From Berberis thunbergii (Eukaryota > Streptophyta > Magnoliopsida > Ranunculales > Berberidaceae), in NCBI GenBank assembly GCA_003290165.1, contig QNQO01000679.1:514401-578400 (forward strand): 64,000 bases of DNA. Direction: 5' to 3'. Under the pieces are notes generated by a model. That model was given only the letters and a program-made list of their open reading frames with translations. It was not told where the DNA came from and did not search any database. Shown piece by piece: positions 1 to 11,052 of this stretch (position 1 is its first letter; every line of letters begins with the position of its first letter). The position numbers and the translations under genes are program-made.

Positions 1-144
1 GAGAGGAATAATGATTTCAAGATCCTCAGGCAAAGAATAGTTGGAACATACACTATCCAGGGTAGCCCGAGTGGCTTTGTTTGGAGAAAAATGAGCTTCA
101 CAAGTGGAAAGTTGATAACCAACCAACATGTCGCCAACATGCAT
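1..144 (-). pseudogene. aORF N-terminal fragment, copy A (cut by window edge)
   Basis: The minus strand encodes the start of the extra ORF of the Tat-like element. The likely start is the ATG at 144-142, giving MHVGDMLVGYQLSTCEAH, followed by a YSLPEDLEII motif. It is the same as 35832-35973. The rest lies left of the window. The YSLPEDLEI-type start resembles the putative gypsy-type transposon domain (Pfam Transposase_28) found in extra ORFs of plant Gypsy elements; that assignment is by recollection of the family pattern. Confidence 0.7.
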
Positions 145-448
145 TGTAAGCAGGGAAGAACAAATGAGGAAAAATAGACAATAGAAGAAAAGAAGTAACA
201 CTAAAGATGATGTAAAGAAAGAAGGACAGTAGCCACAACACCTTTTAAGCAACTGAGGAACAAAGCGACCGCTCACAGAACAACATACGGGACATAATGG
301 CGCGAAACGAAAAGACAACGAAGTAACCAAGACAATCAGAAAACTAAAAGTTATTAGGCATCAAGTTTAGTGCAAAAACACAATCAAAATACCAACCGCC
401 ACACAGTTAGTGGATATGCAAACATACCCACTAACTAAGGGGGATAGC

Positions 449-1013
449 TAATGACACATCAAAATAAACCGATCATCGCGGCCGTACACGTGGCGTAAAG
501 TCCCATCACGAGAATGCATCGCCCAATCCATTGAGCTAGCTCATAAAGTCTAGAAGGAATGAGGCCAATTATAAAGGCCCATACTAGGCCCACCATTAAG
601 AAGGCATAAACAAGATCCTAATCCTGGCCCAGATGAATCAAAACTCAAATCCAAGCCCGATACACGTTCTCTCATAAAGAATAAGAACGTTGCAGCAAGA
701 AAGAGCTGTATAGGCCTACGCCTCCACGAACGCATCTTCATTAAAGAGGAGATTGTTATAGAATAACTTCTTCCGTTGCGCCTCAAATGCTTAAGTCACG
801 CGGAAAGTTAACTACGACCATTATAAAAGGTAAAGGGAACATTCGACAAAGGTATGCAACTTTAACTGAGTTTTGTCTAGATTTATATCCTTCTTCCAGC
901 AGAGTTACAAACATAAGCACTGGAGTGCCTTTGGCCACAAAAAAGATGGTCCTAGGGAGTCGAACAGTTGTTTTACAAGTCAAACTCAAAGGAGGACAAT
1001 TTTGGATGCATCA
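449..1013 (+). repeat. Tat-like element LTR, copy A
   Basis: This is an LTR of about 565 bp from TAATGACACATCA to GGATGCATCA, nearly identical to LTR2 at 36279-36843. A polypurine tract (AAGGGGGATAGC) lies just upstream and a tRNA-Asp-like primer site just downstream. The first TG is mutated to TA; other copies of the family keep TGATGATACATCA. Confidence 0.9.
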
Positions 1014-1014
1014 G

Positions 1015-1033
1015 TTTGTCGCCGTCCGTGGGG
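1015..1033 (+). other. Primer-binding site (tRNA-Asp-like)
   Basis: TTTGTCGCCGTCCGTGGGG directly follows the LTR. It is a degenerate form of the TGGCGCCGT...GGGGA primer site of plant Gypsy elements primed by tRNA-Asp. It fixes the LTR/internal boundary and the plus orientation. Confidence 0.7.
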
Positions 1034-1264
1034 AACAAAGCTCACCACAACCTAGCAAAAGATCAAAAAAGTCATAAGAAGGAATAATGCAATCTACAGA
1101 CCCCCAATCCAGTAATGATCGTGACAACTCTCCCACTACACATCACTAACGGCTTAAGGAGAGGATACAACCCAAAATAGTAAACCAATACATCTGAGAA
1201 TGCAGATCCGCTACACGCAATAGTCCAGACAGCCTAGACGGTTATCGGCGCTGCCACGCGCTCT

Positions 1265-2517
1265 CAGGTATACTTGCTCGTGGCTCAGATGAAATACATG
1301 ACAAATATGCTGAAAAAATCACCCAGGAACGCATTCAGCCAGCCGACCCTACTCCAACACCACCTCAACAAAACTCCACTATCCGAACTCAAGGGAGTGA
1401 CAAAGCCTTAGCGGAACCCCAACAGATAAACGTCGAGAGCAGTGAACTCAATCGAGACAAAACTTTGTAATGCGGTAAAACGGTTGTTGAGATCCCGTTC
1501 AGGTTCGGAGTCACGTATCCCAACATACTATACGACTTGGTCAAGCCACCATTATCTGACGAACTCATGCAATGCCGAAAAAAATCATTCTGCCAAAGTT
1601 CAAAGTGTACAATGGTACCACTAACCCGACTCATCACCTAAGACATTTCTACCACATGATGACTTTGAAAGAAACCACGGAGTCATTCTTGTGCAGAAGG
1701 TTCCCAATCAGCCTCACATCCACAGCAATGAACTGGTTGAACAGCCTGCCACTTAGGTCAATAGATTCTTTCCAGGCCTTAGCCACTACTTTCATCACCA
1801 GATTCATTGGGAGCCAACGGATGAGGAAATGACCCCACTACCTTCTGCACATCTGACAGAAGCCAAGAAGAAACAATATGACAATATGTTACTCGTTTCA
1901 CCAATGAGATAACAATGATTGATGGATGCAGTAACGACACAGCCCCTGCAACTTTCGTCGCCGGATTGAAGAGATGCACCTTCTTCGACGCCCTCAACTT
2001 GGAACCTCCAAAAGGCATGGCGATCCTGCTAAAATAACACAAAAACATATCTCCCTCGAAGAAATGAAAGCTAAGAGGAGAAAGAATGATCAGGAGAGGG
2101 ATAACCATCCGAGAAAGCAAGAAAGAAAAAATGAAAGAAGACGAGATAGTGGATCACGGGAGGACAACAATCATTTTAAAAAACATCGAAGAATCCAAGA
2201 AATCGTAATCGACACGACCCAATCAGGAGCGAATAACAGACATAATGAGGAAAGAGTATAAACCATACACAACCCTAAAAACAATCCGGATTGACATCTT
2301 AAAACAAATATCAAACTCGGAGAATGACAACTGGCCAACTAGGATGAAAGGAGACCCGTAAGGACAAGACAAGAGCATATATTGTTCTTACCACAAGGAT
2401 CACGAACATGATACTGAGGACTTCTACAAGTTAAAAGAAGAAATTGAACATTGGATCCAGAGGGGACGACTAGATGAGTTTGTCGGCATATCAGAAAAAC
2501 AATTCAAAAGCAAATAA
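1265..2517 (+). pseudogene. Tat-lineage gag relic, copy A
   Basis: Broken frames together encode a plant Gypsy gag. Reading along: an N-terminal region; PPLSDEL then KKIILPKFKVYNGTTNP and HLRHFYHMMTLKETTESFLC (retrotrans_gag core); MNWLNSLPLRSIDSFQ; a basic KRRKND segment; and the post-gag motif KDHEHDTEDFYKLKEEIEHW...GRLDEFV. The order and motifs are those of Tat/Ogre-lineage gag. Stops and frameshifts occur near 1470, 1570 (short deletion compared with 37399), 1833, 1900 and 2030. Gag would form the virus-like particle; this copy cannot. Confidence 0.85.
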
Positions 2518-3045
2518 AAGGCAGCCACAAGATCAAAAAGGGAATTGATATATGCTTTACGCTGCACCCGCTTTGGGAAAGAAGCACCTCCTACCCGAAC
2601 AGACCAATATTGAACTCAAAATATCAACTCTCTGAAGATCTTAGCAGCAGAGACAAATTCGACTAAAGTCACTTATAAAGGAACTAACAAACTCCATCAG
2701 GCACCAACAAGCATTGCCAAATGGGGAGCGATAATGAGCCAAACAAATAAGGTCGTAAACTAGAAGAAGCAGTGGAGGCATAGACGCCAACGCAAAGATA
2801 GACACTGTCAACATAGGAATAAAATAAGAAACAATCTACAATGTAATAGAGCCATTTCAGAAGAATGACTGCTAAAATGGTCAAAAAATCAATAAAGTTC
2901 ATTCTCGAAACCGACATTTCACAAAAGCAAAACAATTTCATAGCACCGCTATGAAAAATAAATGCCACAAAAAGCTTAAAAGGAATCAGGCCACAAGTTA
3001 GATATTCACAATGAACTTCTAGTTTGATAGACCAAAGAAGTAAAT
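2518..3045. other. Spacer where pol should be
   Basis: No protease, RT, RNase H or integrase motif is readable between the gag relic and the tandem repeats. Only AT-rich relic sequence shared with 38356-38883 is seen. The element family here is internally deleted and could move only with proteins from elsewhere. Confidence 0.6.
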
Positions 3046-3810
3046 GTTGGACACCCGAGCCAAACTAAAACAAAAATTTTGAATTGACTTTGGTGTCGAG
3101 TTAACGAAGTAAGAGTTGGACGAACGAGTCGACTAAATAAAATGACTTCGAGTCGACTTGAATGTCGCACAAAACAAATAAATTGTTGGACACCCGAGTC
3201 AAACTAAAACAGAAACTTCGAATCGACTGAGGTGTCGAGTTAACAAAGTAAAAGTTGGACGAACGAGTCTACTAAATAAAATGACTTCGAGTTTACTAGA
3301 ATGTCACACAAAACGAAGCAAATGTTGGACACCCGAGTCAAACTAAAACAGCAACTTTGAATTGACCGAGGTGTCGAGTTAATGAAGTAAAAGTTGGACG
3401 AACAAGTCAACTAAACAAAATAACTTCGAGTCGACTAGAATGTCGCACAAAATGAAGCAATTGTTGGACACCCGACTCAAACTAAAACAAAAACTTCGAA
3501 TCGACCTAGGTGTCGAGTTAACAGAGTAAAAGTTGGATGAACGAGTGAACTAAAACAAATGACTTCAAGTCGACTACAATGTCACACAAAATGAAGCGAA
3601 TGTTGGACACTCGAGTCAAACTAAAACAAAATTTTGAATCAACCGAGGTGTCAAGCTGATGAAGTAAAAGTTAGCTGAACAAGTGAACCAAACAAAATGA
3701 CTTCGAGTCGACTAGAATGTCGCACAAAATGAAGCAAATGTTGGATACCCGAGTCAAACAAAAAAACTTAATCTTCGGATCGATCGAGACGACGAGTCGA
3801 CAAAGTTAAA
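3046..3810. repeat. 139-bp tandem repeat spacer, copy A
   Basis: Units begin with GTTGGACACCCGAGTCAAAC at 3046, 3185, 3324, 3463, 3602 and 3740, a steady 139-bp period; the last is partial. Each unit splits into two related halves, one opening GTTGGACACCCGAGTC and the other GTTGGACGAACGAGTC, so an older unit of about 70 bp was doubled. The array lies between the gag remnant and the antisense ORF, a place where Tat-lineage elements often carry tandem repeats. Confidence 0.95.
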
Positions 3811-4176
3811 GTTAATATGTAAAGTAATTTCAAAATGATTGGAGCACTACACCAACAAACAATTCGAACGAACGAGTCAATAGAGAAAAACAACTTCGTG
3901 TCATGCGGGATTGAACGGACAATTCAACAAGTAGAAAAGCGAACGAAACAGCTTCCCACAAAAATTCAGAGACGACAAACACAAGATCAAGACATGCGTA
4001 CTGAAACATCGGAAAATCCAAATCACCAAAATATTACTACAGACATATCTGTGGAACATCAAATACGAATTATCAAGACAACGATAGACGAACAAAGTTT
4101 ATACAAAGGAAAATAAAAGAGCTAATTCCTATCATTCAAAATCTATTCGATTACATTCAACAGTAGCAGTGGAAAA

Positions 4177-5824
4177 CTAAGGGGAAAGATATATAACGTC
4201 CTCAACACCACCACCTACATGAGCCGAATCACCAACATGATCTCTCTTTTCATGGGGAGGAAGCGGTTCTTCAGCCATTGGAACACCTGAAGGATCTCCA
4301 TCGGCACCTTCCACGTCCTCAAAAGTATGGTACACCAGACGACGATACTGGGACAAATCGACACCAAGACCCTTGATATAGTCCAAAAGCTCAGTCTGGC
4401 CATCAACAAAGCATTGCTAGTATGCCACCTCCGTAACATGGAGTCTATCCTTAACAGAAGCAAGTTCACTTCTTACCGCGATAAGTTGGCCCTTAGCAGT
4501 AGTAAGCATCATAGAGGTGTCATCCTTGACCTCATCAAGCAAAGACAACTGTTGTTTTACCTTTTTAGGTAATATCGTGATTAACAATCGCATTCTATGA
4601 TGGCCTGCGCAACCTCATCATGAAGCGCCTTCTCAGAAGTAAGTTTTTTTCCACATTGAGTAAATGTGTGCAGACACCTTCTAGATCAGCTCTCAGAGAT
4701 TAGAGTGCGGCCATATATTGATCCCGTGCATTCTCCACATCGGCCAACGACACCTGAGCAGCTTCAACCACCTTGGTTCATTTAGAGCATTGTGCTTTTA
4801 ACGCATCATATTGGTAAAGAATATGGGAGAACACCAGCAGCAGCACCAAAAACTTCTTCTCCAAAGAGACCATAAGACTGTGATTGATCTGATGACTCAA
4901 GCCCATCATTCCTGCATAGGCAAGTTGAGTCCCCTCCATTACAAGCCTAACATCATCCTCAAGATAAAGGCTCGGATTTAACACGTACATCGAGGAGCCC
5001 TCCACTGAAGCCTGTGTCATTCATTTATCAACTTGCGTGCACCATCCTACACGCCGATACGAGAGAACTAATAGAACTTCCCATCTGATATAACCCGGAT
5101 CTCTTCAGAAGTAGGTTCATTCCAACTAACCTAGGAATGAAGAACGTGAGGATCAGGTAGTATGGAGGAACCACCACCACCCATGACTGGAAGAGATGGA
5201 GAAACAACAGGAGAACCTCCATCACCCCCTCGTTGTCTAGCAAAAATGAAACGAGCAACAATAGATGAACTCAAGTTAGCTGCTGAAGGAGGAACCTCCA
5301 TCCCTCTGTCAGCAAGAGGGGAAGGAGGAGGATGAGACTGTAACTCAGGGGCCAAACCTCAACTGCCAAGTTATTTAGATTGAACAACAACCAACTAAAG
5401 CATTTTGTCATCCAAGGACCGAGGATCCTCATCGGAACACTTGACAATGTCAAGGCCACCATAAGCAGAGAGAAGCTACCTTTCACCATCGTCCAGGGAA
5501 CAAAACTTATCCTTCTCACTCCTCTCTAGAGCCAACTTCAACTCCTCCACCTTCTGTAGAGAGTAGCGGTCCTCCCTCAAAGAATCTTGATCCACAAAAT
5601 TTGAATAAAGATCCGTGCGACGCACAAAATCAACAAACCATTTTTTCGGCACGCGGTCGAAAGACAGAAACAACCACTTCAACGGACTAACAAGCCTCGC
5701 TACCTTCCTCTTTCTAGAAGGATGGTAACAGTACGGATAGGAGCATTGGGATTCGCAACATTAGAGCTCATTTTTTTATCAACGATCGCTTCATCACCAA
5801 CAACACGGGCAACGATCTCCGTAG
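4177..5824 (-). pseudogene. Antisense extra ORF (aORF), copy A, C-terminal part
   Basis: Minus-strand frames, broken by shifts, encode the C-terminal two thirds of the element's extra ORF. From the C-terminus they show an acidic tail (HTFEDVEGADGDPSGVPMAE...), a heptad-rich region (FLVLLLVFSHILYQYDALKA), a glycine/proline-rich linker near 5160-5350, and the segment PLKWLFLSFDRVPKKW. It runs opposite to gag, as described for extra ORFs in Tat-lineage elements. Its function is unknown. The N-terminus is replaced at 5824 by integrase sequence. Confidence 0.7.
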
Positions 5825-6330
5825 CTAACTTTCTCTTGAGGGTGTGCCAGTGCAATGAAATGGCCGAACTTTGTCAACCTGTCCCCAACCACTAAAATGA
5901 CTAATTTTTCATGAGAGATCGGCAACCCTTCAATGAAATTCATACTTATGTGCTACCACGCATGGTCTGGAACCGGTCATGGTTGCAAAAGGCCTCCATA
6001 ACCTGACTGATCTCCCTTGTTCTTTTGAGAAATATCACAACCAAGGATGACATTCATTATCTGGTTCTACATTCCAAGCCAAAAAAGTATTGTTTAACTT
6101 TCTGGTAAGTTGCGGTGACTCCTAAGTGGCCACCAATGGCTGAATTGTGAAGAGAATTGATAAGTTGAAGTCTTAAATCACCTGAAGAGCCAATGTAAAG
6201 GCATTGTTTTTGTTTGATAAGACCAATGGAGCAGCAATGACTGAGCAAAAGGATCATTTGTATAACTGAGATCACTGTGGAGTAACAACAATCACTGCCA
6301 TGCAACTGGTGATTATTGTGGAGCTTCTAG
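5825..6330 (-). pseudogene. Integrase fragment (zinc-binding domain and start of core)
   Basis: Frames read NSLHNSAIGGHLGVTATYQK then YFFGLEC, matching the HH part of the Gypsy HHCC domain (HxxxxGGHxG...), and further on ISHEKLVILVVGDRLTKFGH, the beginning of the catalytic core with its first Asp. The rest of the DDE core is lost at 5824. The reading frame is shifted and stopped several times. Confidence 0.7.
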
Positions 6331-6345
6331 ATAAAGCATCTGCCA

Positions 6346-6723
6346 TCACATTCTCATATCATATATATATATATATTTTATAAGTAATAGTGTAGTCATA
6401 CCCCATAAGTTAGATAACCATTTTTGTTGGAGGATGGTAGTGATTTTCTGATCCAAGAAGTGTTTAATGCTTTGGTGACCCGTGAGAATGAAAAATTTAG
6501 CACCCAATAGGTAACTTCTCCATTTGTTCACAGCTAGGACAATGGCCATGAGTTCCTTCTCATAAGTGGATAATGCCATGTTCTTGGGGCCCAAGGCTTT
6601 ATTGAAAAAATCAATAGGGTGTCCTTGCTGGGATAGTATTGTCCCTATTCCAATAGAGCTTGCATCTATTTCAATATAAAAGGGAAGGGAGAAACTGGGA
6701 AGCTGTAGTACCGGGGTAATCAC
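6346..6723 (-). pseudogene. Gypsy RNase H fragment
   Basis: The encoded peptide contains PFYIEIDASSIGIGTILSQQ, then STYEKELMAIVLAVNKWRSY and GAKFFILTGHQSIKHFL, the conserved blocks of Ty3/Gypsy RNase H (DAS...G, EKE, TDH; here the last Asp is Gly in TGH). It lies just downstream of the RT on the same strand, as expected. It ends in an AT dinucleotide run. Confidence 0.85.
6356..6376. repeat. (AT)n microsatellite
   Basis: A short run of alternating A and T, preceded by CATATC, lies inside the RNase H/integrase linker of the dead Gypsy element. Confidence 0.8.
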
Positions 6724-6814
6724 CGTGGCTTGTTTTAGTGTCTAACAAGCATGGAGAGCATTGTCATTCCACTAAAAAGATTCATTTATAGTAAATATGT
6801 CAGTGGCTTATCAA

Positions 6815-7525
6815 TTAGCCCATAATTTTCACAAATTTTCTGTAATATCCTGTTAGACCCAAGAAACCCCTGAGAACTTTGATTGTTGTTGGCGTAAGCC
6901 ACTTAACCATGGCTTCTATCTTCTCTGGATCAGCTGCCACCCCTGACCATTGATGATATGGCCCAAATAAACAAGCTGTTGTTGGGCAAAAAACACTTGG
7001 ATAGTTTTGCATACAAGGAATGTTGTCTGAGTGTAGAAAGGGTGGTATGTAGGTGATGTTCTAGGGATTTGTTATAGACAAGGATATCATCAAAGAAAAC
7101 AAGGATAAACTTTCTTAAATAGAGCTGGAAGACTTGATTCATGAGTGGTTGAAAAGTGGTTGGGGCATTAGTAAGGTCAAAGGGCATCACCCTAAATTCA
7201 AAGTGCCCATGGTGGGTCTTGAAAGCAGTTTTGTAAACATCTAAAGGGTGTACCAAAACTTGATGTGTACCAAAACTTGATGGTAACCTGATCTCATGTC
7301 CAGCTTGGAGAATATCTTGGCACCACGAAGTTCATCCAGCAGCTCATCAATAAGTGGCATGAGGAATTTGTCCTTAATGATGAGCTCATTAAATTTTCGG
7401 CAATCAACACAAAACCTCCATGTGAGGTCTTTCTTCTTAACTAATAGGATATGAACAACAAAAGGGCTACTTGAGTGTTGTATGAACCCTGCAACAAGCA
7501 TTTCTTGCACAAATTGTTCTACCAC
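6815..7525 (-). pseudogene. Gypsy reverse transcriptase with 17-bp duplication
   Basis: Two overlapping frames give the RT blocks in order: SSSPFVVHILLVKKKDLTWR, CVDCRKFNELIIKDKF, LDELRGAKIFSKLDMRSGYH, FEFRVMPFDLTNAPTTFQPL and LVFFDDILVYNKSLEHH. The catalytic box is FFDD, a normal Gypsy variant of YXDD. A perfect 17-bp tandem duplication (7249-7265 and 7266-7282) shifts the frame between the two halves. The C-terminal thumb region (VLRGFLGLTGYYRKF) follows at about 6815-6900. Confidence 0.9.
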
Positions 7526-7529
7526 ATCT

Positions 7530-8160
7530 TTTTGTATATGGGAAAGTTTATAAGGAGGTTGAGAGGTTAGAATGGTATGTGGTTTCAGAGGAATTTTGTG
7601 GTCTAGTCCTCATGAGAGGGGTAAAGAAGTGGGAGGCTGAAAAACATCCATAATAGAGTCAAATAATGCAGAGATTTGTGGATCAATAGTAGAGGACACA
7701 TGAAGTTTAGTAAGAGAAAAAATTGATCCAAGAATGAAGGAGAGTTTTTCTTAAAAAACTTGGAGAGTTTGGTAGTCTCTAGTAGACATATAGAAGTTGA
7801 GTCGGCTACTTCTTGAAGGGTAATTTGTTGTCTCTTGTGAGATAAAATCAATTAGAGTGTTTGAAGATTCATCACGATGTTGCCAAAAGGTTTGAACTAA
7901 TCTCCCCTTCCCCCAAAAACCATGTCATATCCACCTAGAGAAAGGACTCTCACTAGGCTTTCAAACTTACGGTTTTGCATTGTCCATTGAAGAAGATTAC
8001 ACACTATCGTACTAGTGAGAAGCTATCCATGAGCAACCTTCACCATCATTTGAAGGGTTAGGGAAGTGGGCCAACTAGTTGCTTTGATGACTTTGGGGGT
8101 TTGTGAATGAGTGTGTACTACCTGTGTCTATAAGGATAGAGATAAGCTTTCTTTAACAAA
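7530..8160 (-). pseudogene. Gypsy aspartic protease region
   Basis: Near 8105-8135 one minus frame reads LIDTGSTHSF, the DTGS active site of the retroviral-type aspartic protease. Downstream frames carry weak protease and protease-RT linker similarity (SLGGYDMV...). Stops interrupt it. Confidence 0.6.
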
Positions 8161-8165
8161 ACTTT

Positions 8166-9381
8166 TCAATAAGATAGTGTTTGAAGAGGAGCTTTCATGA
8201 AGAGCTTGGATGGAGAAAGGAGCGCTTGAATTAAATTTTCAGTGATTTCCGGAAAAGGTGGGGCCTCTTCCTGAATTTTTCCATCAGGTACATTCATGAA
8301 AAGTTTGGGTTGTTTATATAAGTGACCAGGCCTATGTATCTCATCACAATAGTAACATAAGCCCTTGCCCCTTCTAGCTTTCATTTGAGCATAGTTCAAT
8401 ATTCTAACAGGAGTAGTGGGCGGAAGTCCTTTGTGTAGGGTGGGTGTGACATTGGAAGTAGTCAGAATGCTTTTCTGATGTGGTGAAAAGATGGATGAAG
8501 GGTTATTGGAGAGATTGGACTGTGAAGTAGGTAGAGTAGGTTTGGACCAAGTACTAGAGTATTAAATAAAAGGCTGTGTGTTGGAAAAAGATGAGGTAGG
8601 TGTCTGACAAGCTTCCTGTAGCCTTGCTAGTGAAAATGCTTGAGCTACGTACTGGGGTTTAAACATCTGAACCACATTCTTGATATCTATCTCGAGGCCA
8701 CTAAGAAAACTCAATACAAAATAAGGTTCAGATAGGGTGGGATTGTGTAATAGCATGATTGATTTAAGTTCCTCAAATTTCTTGTAATATCTTCCACAGA
8801 TTGGGTTTGTGTAAGCTTATTAAAAGCATCCACATAATTGTCAGAAACTGAATTTTCAAACCTAAGGTAGATATCATGGACAAGCTCTTGCTATTGAATA
8901 TGGGGTTACCAATATAACAATCAAGGAACTAGTTATCTGCCTTCCCATCCAAGTGCATAGAGTTGATTGAAATCTTGTTATTATCCATGACATTATGTAG
9001 ATTGTTATCATCCATGACATTATGTAGATACAATAGCATTCACACGTTTTAACCCAATATCAGAGATTAGAGCCTTCGAAGTGCGGAAAAATCAATATTA
9101 GGAAATTGAAGAAAACTACTTCAACTTTCATAGGGTGGGTGGATCATCCTTTGATTGTTGTTCATCCCAGTCACCTGCGAAAAGTTGGATTCTCCTCTTT
9201 GGTTACCCGTAGCGAATCCTTGCATCATTTGAATCAATTGGTTGATTTTGGAATCCAATCTCTTACCCTGTGCATCACTGGCATGAGCCACACGCTTCAA
9301 CTTTGTTTTCATCACTTCCATTTGATTTGAATTATCTGTAATGTATTTATTCATCTCCTTCATAAATCCCCCATCTCTCAA
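8166..9381 (-). pseudogene. Chromovirus-like gag relic with zinc knuckle
   Basis: Broken frames run from an N-terminal coiled segment (MKEMNKYITDNSNQMEVMKT) through a capsid-like stretch with PYFVLSFLSGLEIDIKNVV to a zinc knuckle CYYCDEIHRPGHLYKQ, a CX2CX4HX4C motif with its last Cys lost. The start near 9381 lies just downstream of the primer site, as expected. Confidence 0.75.
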
Positions 9382-9425
9382 GCTCTCATTTCCATTTTTG
9401 TTTATCTAGGGTTTGGATCAGAGAG

Positions 9426-9437
9426 GCTCTGATACCA
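9426..9437 (-). other. tRNA-iMet primer-binding site
   Basis: On minus this reads TGGTATCAGAGC, the standard plant initiator-Met primer site. It lies 2 bp inside the LTR end at 9440 and sets the minus orientation of the chromovirus-like element. Confidence 0.95.
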
Positions 9438-9439
9438 AT

Positions 9440-9601
9440 TGTCAAGACCTGACAAGAAAATTGGAGAACAAAGAAATCGAATAGTAAAACAATTGAATAT
9501 GATTAATAGAAATTCTCAATTCTATAATTAAGCCAACAAATTCGAAAAAAAATCCCCAATACAGTACTACTATGTTCTTCTCCTTTTAAAAGAGGCCTAA
9601 C
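9440..9601 (-). repeat. Chromovirus 5' LTR, first part (continues at 26769)
   Basis: The LTR ends (minus sense) in TTGACA next to the primer site. At 9601 it is cut by the CACTA insertion and resumes at 26769. The combined LTR is about 305 bp. Confidence 0.8.
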
Positions 9602-10010
9602 CACTACACCAAAATACCCATCCGCAACGGTTTGGGACCATGGGGTAAGCTATTGTCACGGCTTAGAGGCCTGGCCATTTGAGGCGTCGCCAAATCACCT
9701 TTGACGGCTATAAACCGTGGCAACACTTATTAGCAACGGTTTTATATTCGAGGACGCTTGATCATTTTCTGCATTTAGCCACGGTTTAGCCACGGCTACC
9801 AGGCATATCTATATGCTCCACGTTCCATAACCGTGGCAACATATATCAATTATTTTGAATTTCTTTGGTCTCACATCCGTTGCAAGCATGAAGGCCACAG
9901 TTTTTAAGCCATGGCAAGCATGAAGGACTACGGTTGTGAGTCGTGGCAAACATGAAAGACCACGGTTGTAAGCCGTTGCAAGTCAAAACAAAATTTAAAA
10001 AAAAAAAAAA
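9602..10010. repeat. Type-A subterminal repeat region of the outer CACTA
   Basis: Repeated short motifs such as AACCGTGGCAA, GCCACGG and AACGGTTT occur in both orientations. In CACTA elements such arrays bind the element's TNPA-like protein and align the ends. The sequence matches, in inverted orientation, the region ending at 21956 (same GAGGCGTCGC block), which defines a type-A end. Confidence 0.85.
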
Positions 10011-10439
10011 TTTGGTTTGTTGCGAGGGTTTGAAACCGTTTCAAATTAATATAATCGAAAAAAATTTATATTTTTTTTGCTGCTGCAGCAAAATCACAGC
10101 CTCACACCTGCAAAATCAGTCCTTACTAAGATCGACCAGACGCTTGCCATGTGGCGTGTACCCGTGCCTACGACATGGGTACCGTGTCATGCCTCCGGCT
10201 TGAATTGGATTCCACAAACTATATGCTAGATAAATACAAAATCAACCGTAAAATGGAACCTTGTCAAGTTTTGACGCCAAACAAAAACATGTAAACAAAT
10301 TGCACTAATGTACAATAACAGGATTAACCTGAGCAAATGGAACCTTGTTATATCATGTTTCGCTCGCATCTAAAACAAAAGAATTTCTCTATGTTTTTTC
10401 CAACAATACAAATCCACCTAGTTATAATGTAAGAAAATA

Positions 10440-10930
10440 CATTGATGCAAATTGATTTCTCTCATACCTTCTCTACTGCACATTCAAGCTGAAAATATCA
10501 AACCCATCGCTGCAAATGTCTTAGCAGAGCTATAGCTTGTTTTTCCCATTTGCTTGGCTTCATGAACAAATTGTTTTTTTGCAGTCATTTGTTCTTGCAT
10601 CAGAGGACTATCCAATGCCCCAAGAAGCATACCCATGAAGAACCCAAGCCCTCCTCAGCAACTGATCTGTTATTCTTCTGGAACTTCAGCTGGGTAATAC
10701 CTTGATTCTTAGGCTTACCATACACAATACCCTTAGGAACAAGCCCCATTTCTTTCGGTAGTTGCTTGTTCAATATACTGAAAATGATGAGAATGCAGCA
10801 CCTGGTAGTTTCTTGTATATGGCACCAGTGATGGTTGATACAACGGCACACTTTGCACCCCAAAAATAAGCAATGTATGCGCATTCTCCTGTCCAACATA
10901 CAGCTGCCCGTACAAAGGCCAATTTAGCTA
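10440..10930 (-). pseudogene. TIM22: Captured TIM22 fragment in the type-A arm
   Basis: On minus, frames read QMTAKKQFVHEAKQMGK, then SAKTFAAMGLIFSA and ECAVEKV followed by a splice-donor GTATGAG. This is the conserved Tim17/22/23-family segment of the inner-membrane translocase subunit TIM22 (the family pattern is ...KQMGRRS...KTFAVMGLIFSAAECVVEKARAKHD). Upstream frames ([14 protein letters not shown]...) belong to the same captured block but I cannot place them. There are frameshifts, so it is not functional. The same block recurs inverted at 20740-21300. Confidence 0.7.
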
Positions 10931-11052
10931 CAGGGAGGTGGCAACGGCTATAAACCGTTGGTATAATTGCCACGGCTAAAAACCTTTGGTTTAATTTCTA
11001 CGGCTAAAAACTGTGGCTATAACGGCCAACGATTTAAAACCGTGGCTAAAAA
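10931..11052. repeat. CACTA subterminal repeats next to the inner element
   Basis: Several copies of CGGCTATAAACCGTTGG and CCACGGCTAAAAACC-like motifs sit just outside the inner CACTA. They belong to the outer element and end at the AAA target site of the inner insertion. Confidence 0.7.

Larger units (their letters stand above)
3..5824. repeat. Segmental duplication, copy A (partner 35832-41702)
   Basis: This block matches 35832-41702 base for base with only scattered substitutions and small indels, seen by direct comparison. It covers the aORF N-terminus, LTR, gag relic, 139-bp repeats and most of the aORF. The match stops at 5824, after the shared GATCTCCGTAG, where copy A runs into integrase sequence of another element. 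The partner continues into the rest of the aORF. Because the LTR sits inside the block in the same context, this is a duplication of a tandem array segment, not two independent insertions. Copy B has an extra 36-bp tandem unit near 41126-41199 that copy A lacks. Confidence 0.93.
5825..9439 (-). mobile_element. Truncated chromovirus-like Ty3/Gypsy element
   Basis: Read on minus from the primer site at 9426-9437, this holds gag, zinc knuckle, protease, RT, RNase H and the first part of integrase in the Ty3/Gypsy order. The tRNA-iMet primer site, compact layout and integrase segment FIEGLPIS...VVGDRL fit a chromovirus (Reina- or CRM-like). It ends inside the integrase core at 5824, where the duplicated Tat block begins, so the 3' half of integrase and the 3' LTR are missing. 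Many stops and frameshifts make it dead. Confidence 0.85.

Noticed and set aside
550..1055. Open frames inside the Tat LTR (for example 787-1077)
   Set aside because: They are within the LTR and recur only because the LTR is duplicated; no domain, and stops appear in LTR1 and LTR3.
3046..3810. Regular repeats as a CRISPR array
   Set aside because: The whole 139-bp unit repeats with no unique spacers, and the setting is a plant retrotransposon.
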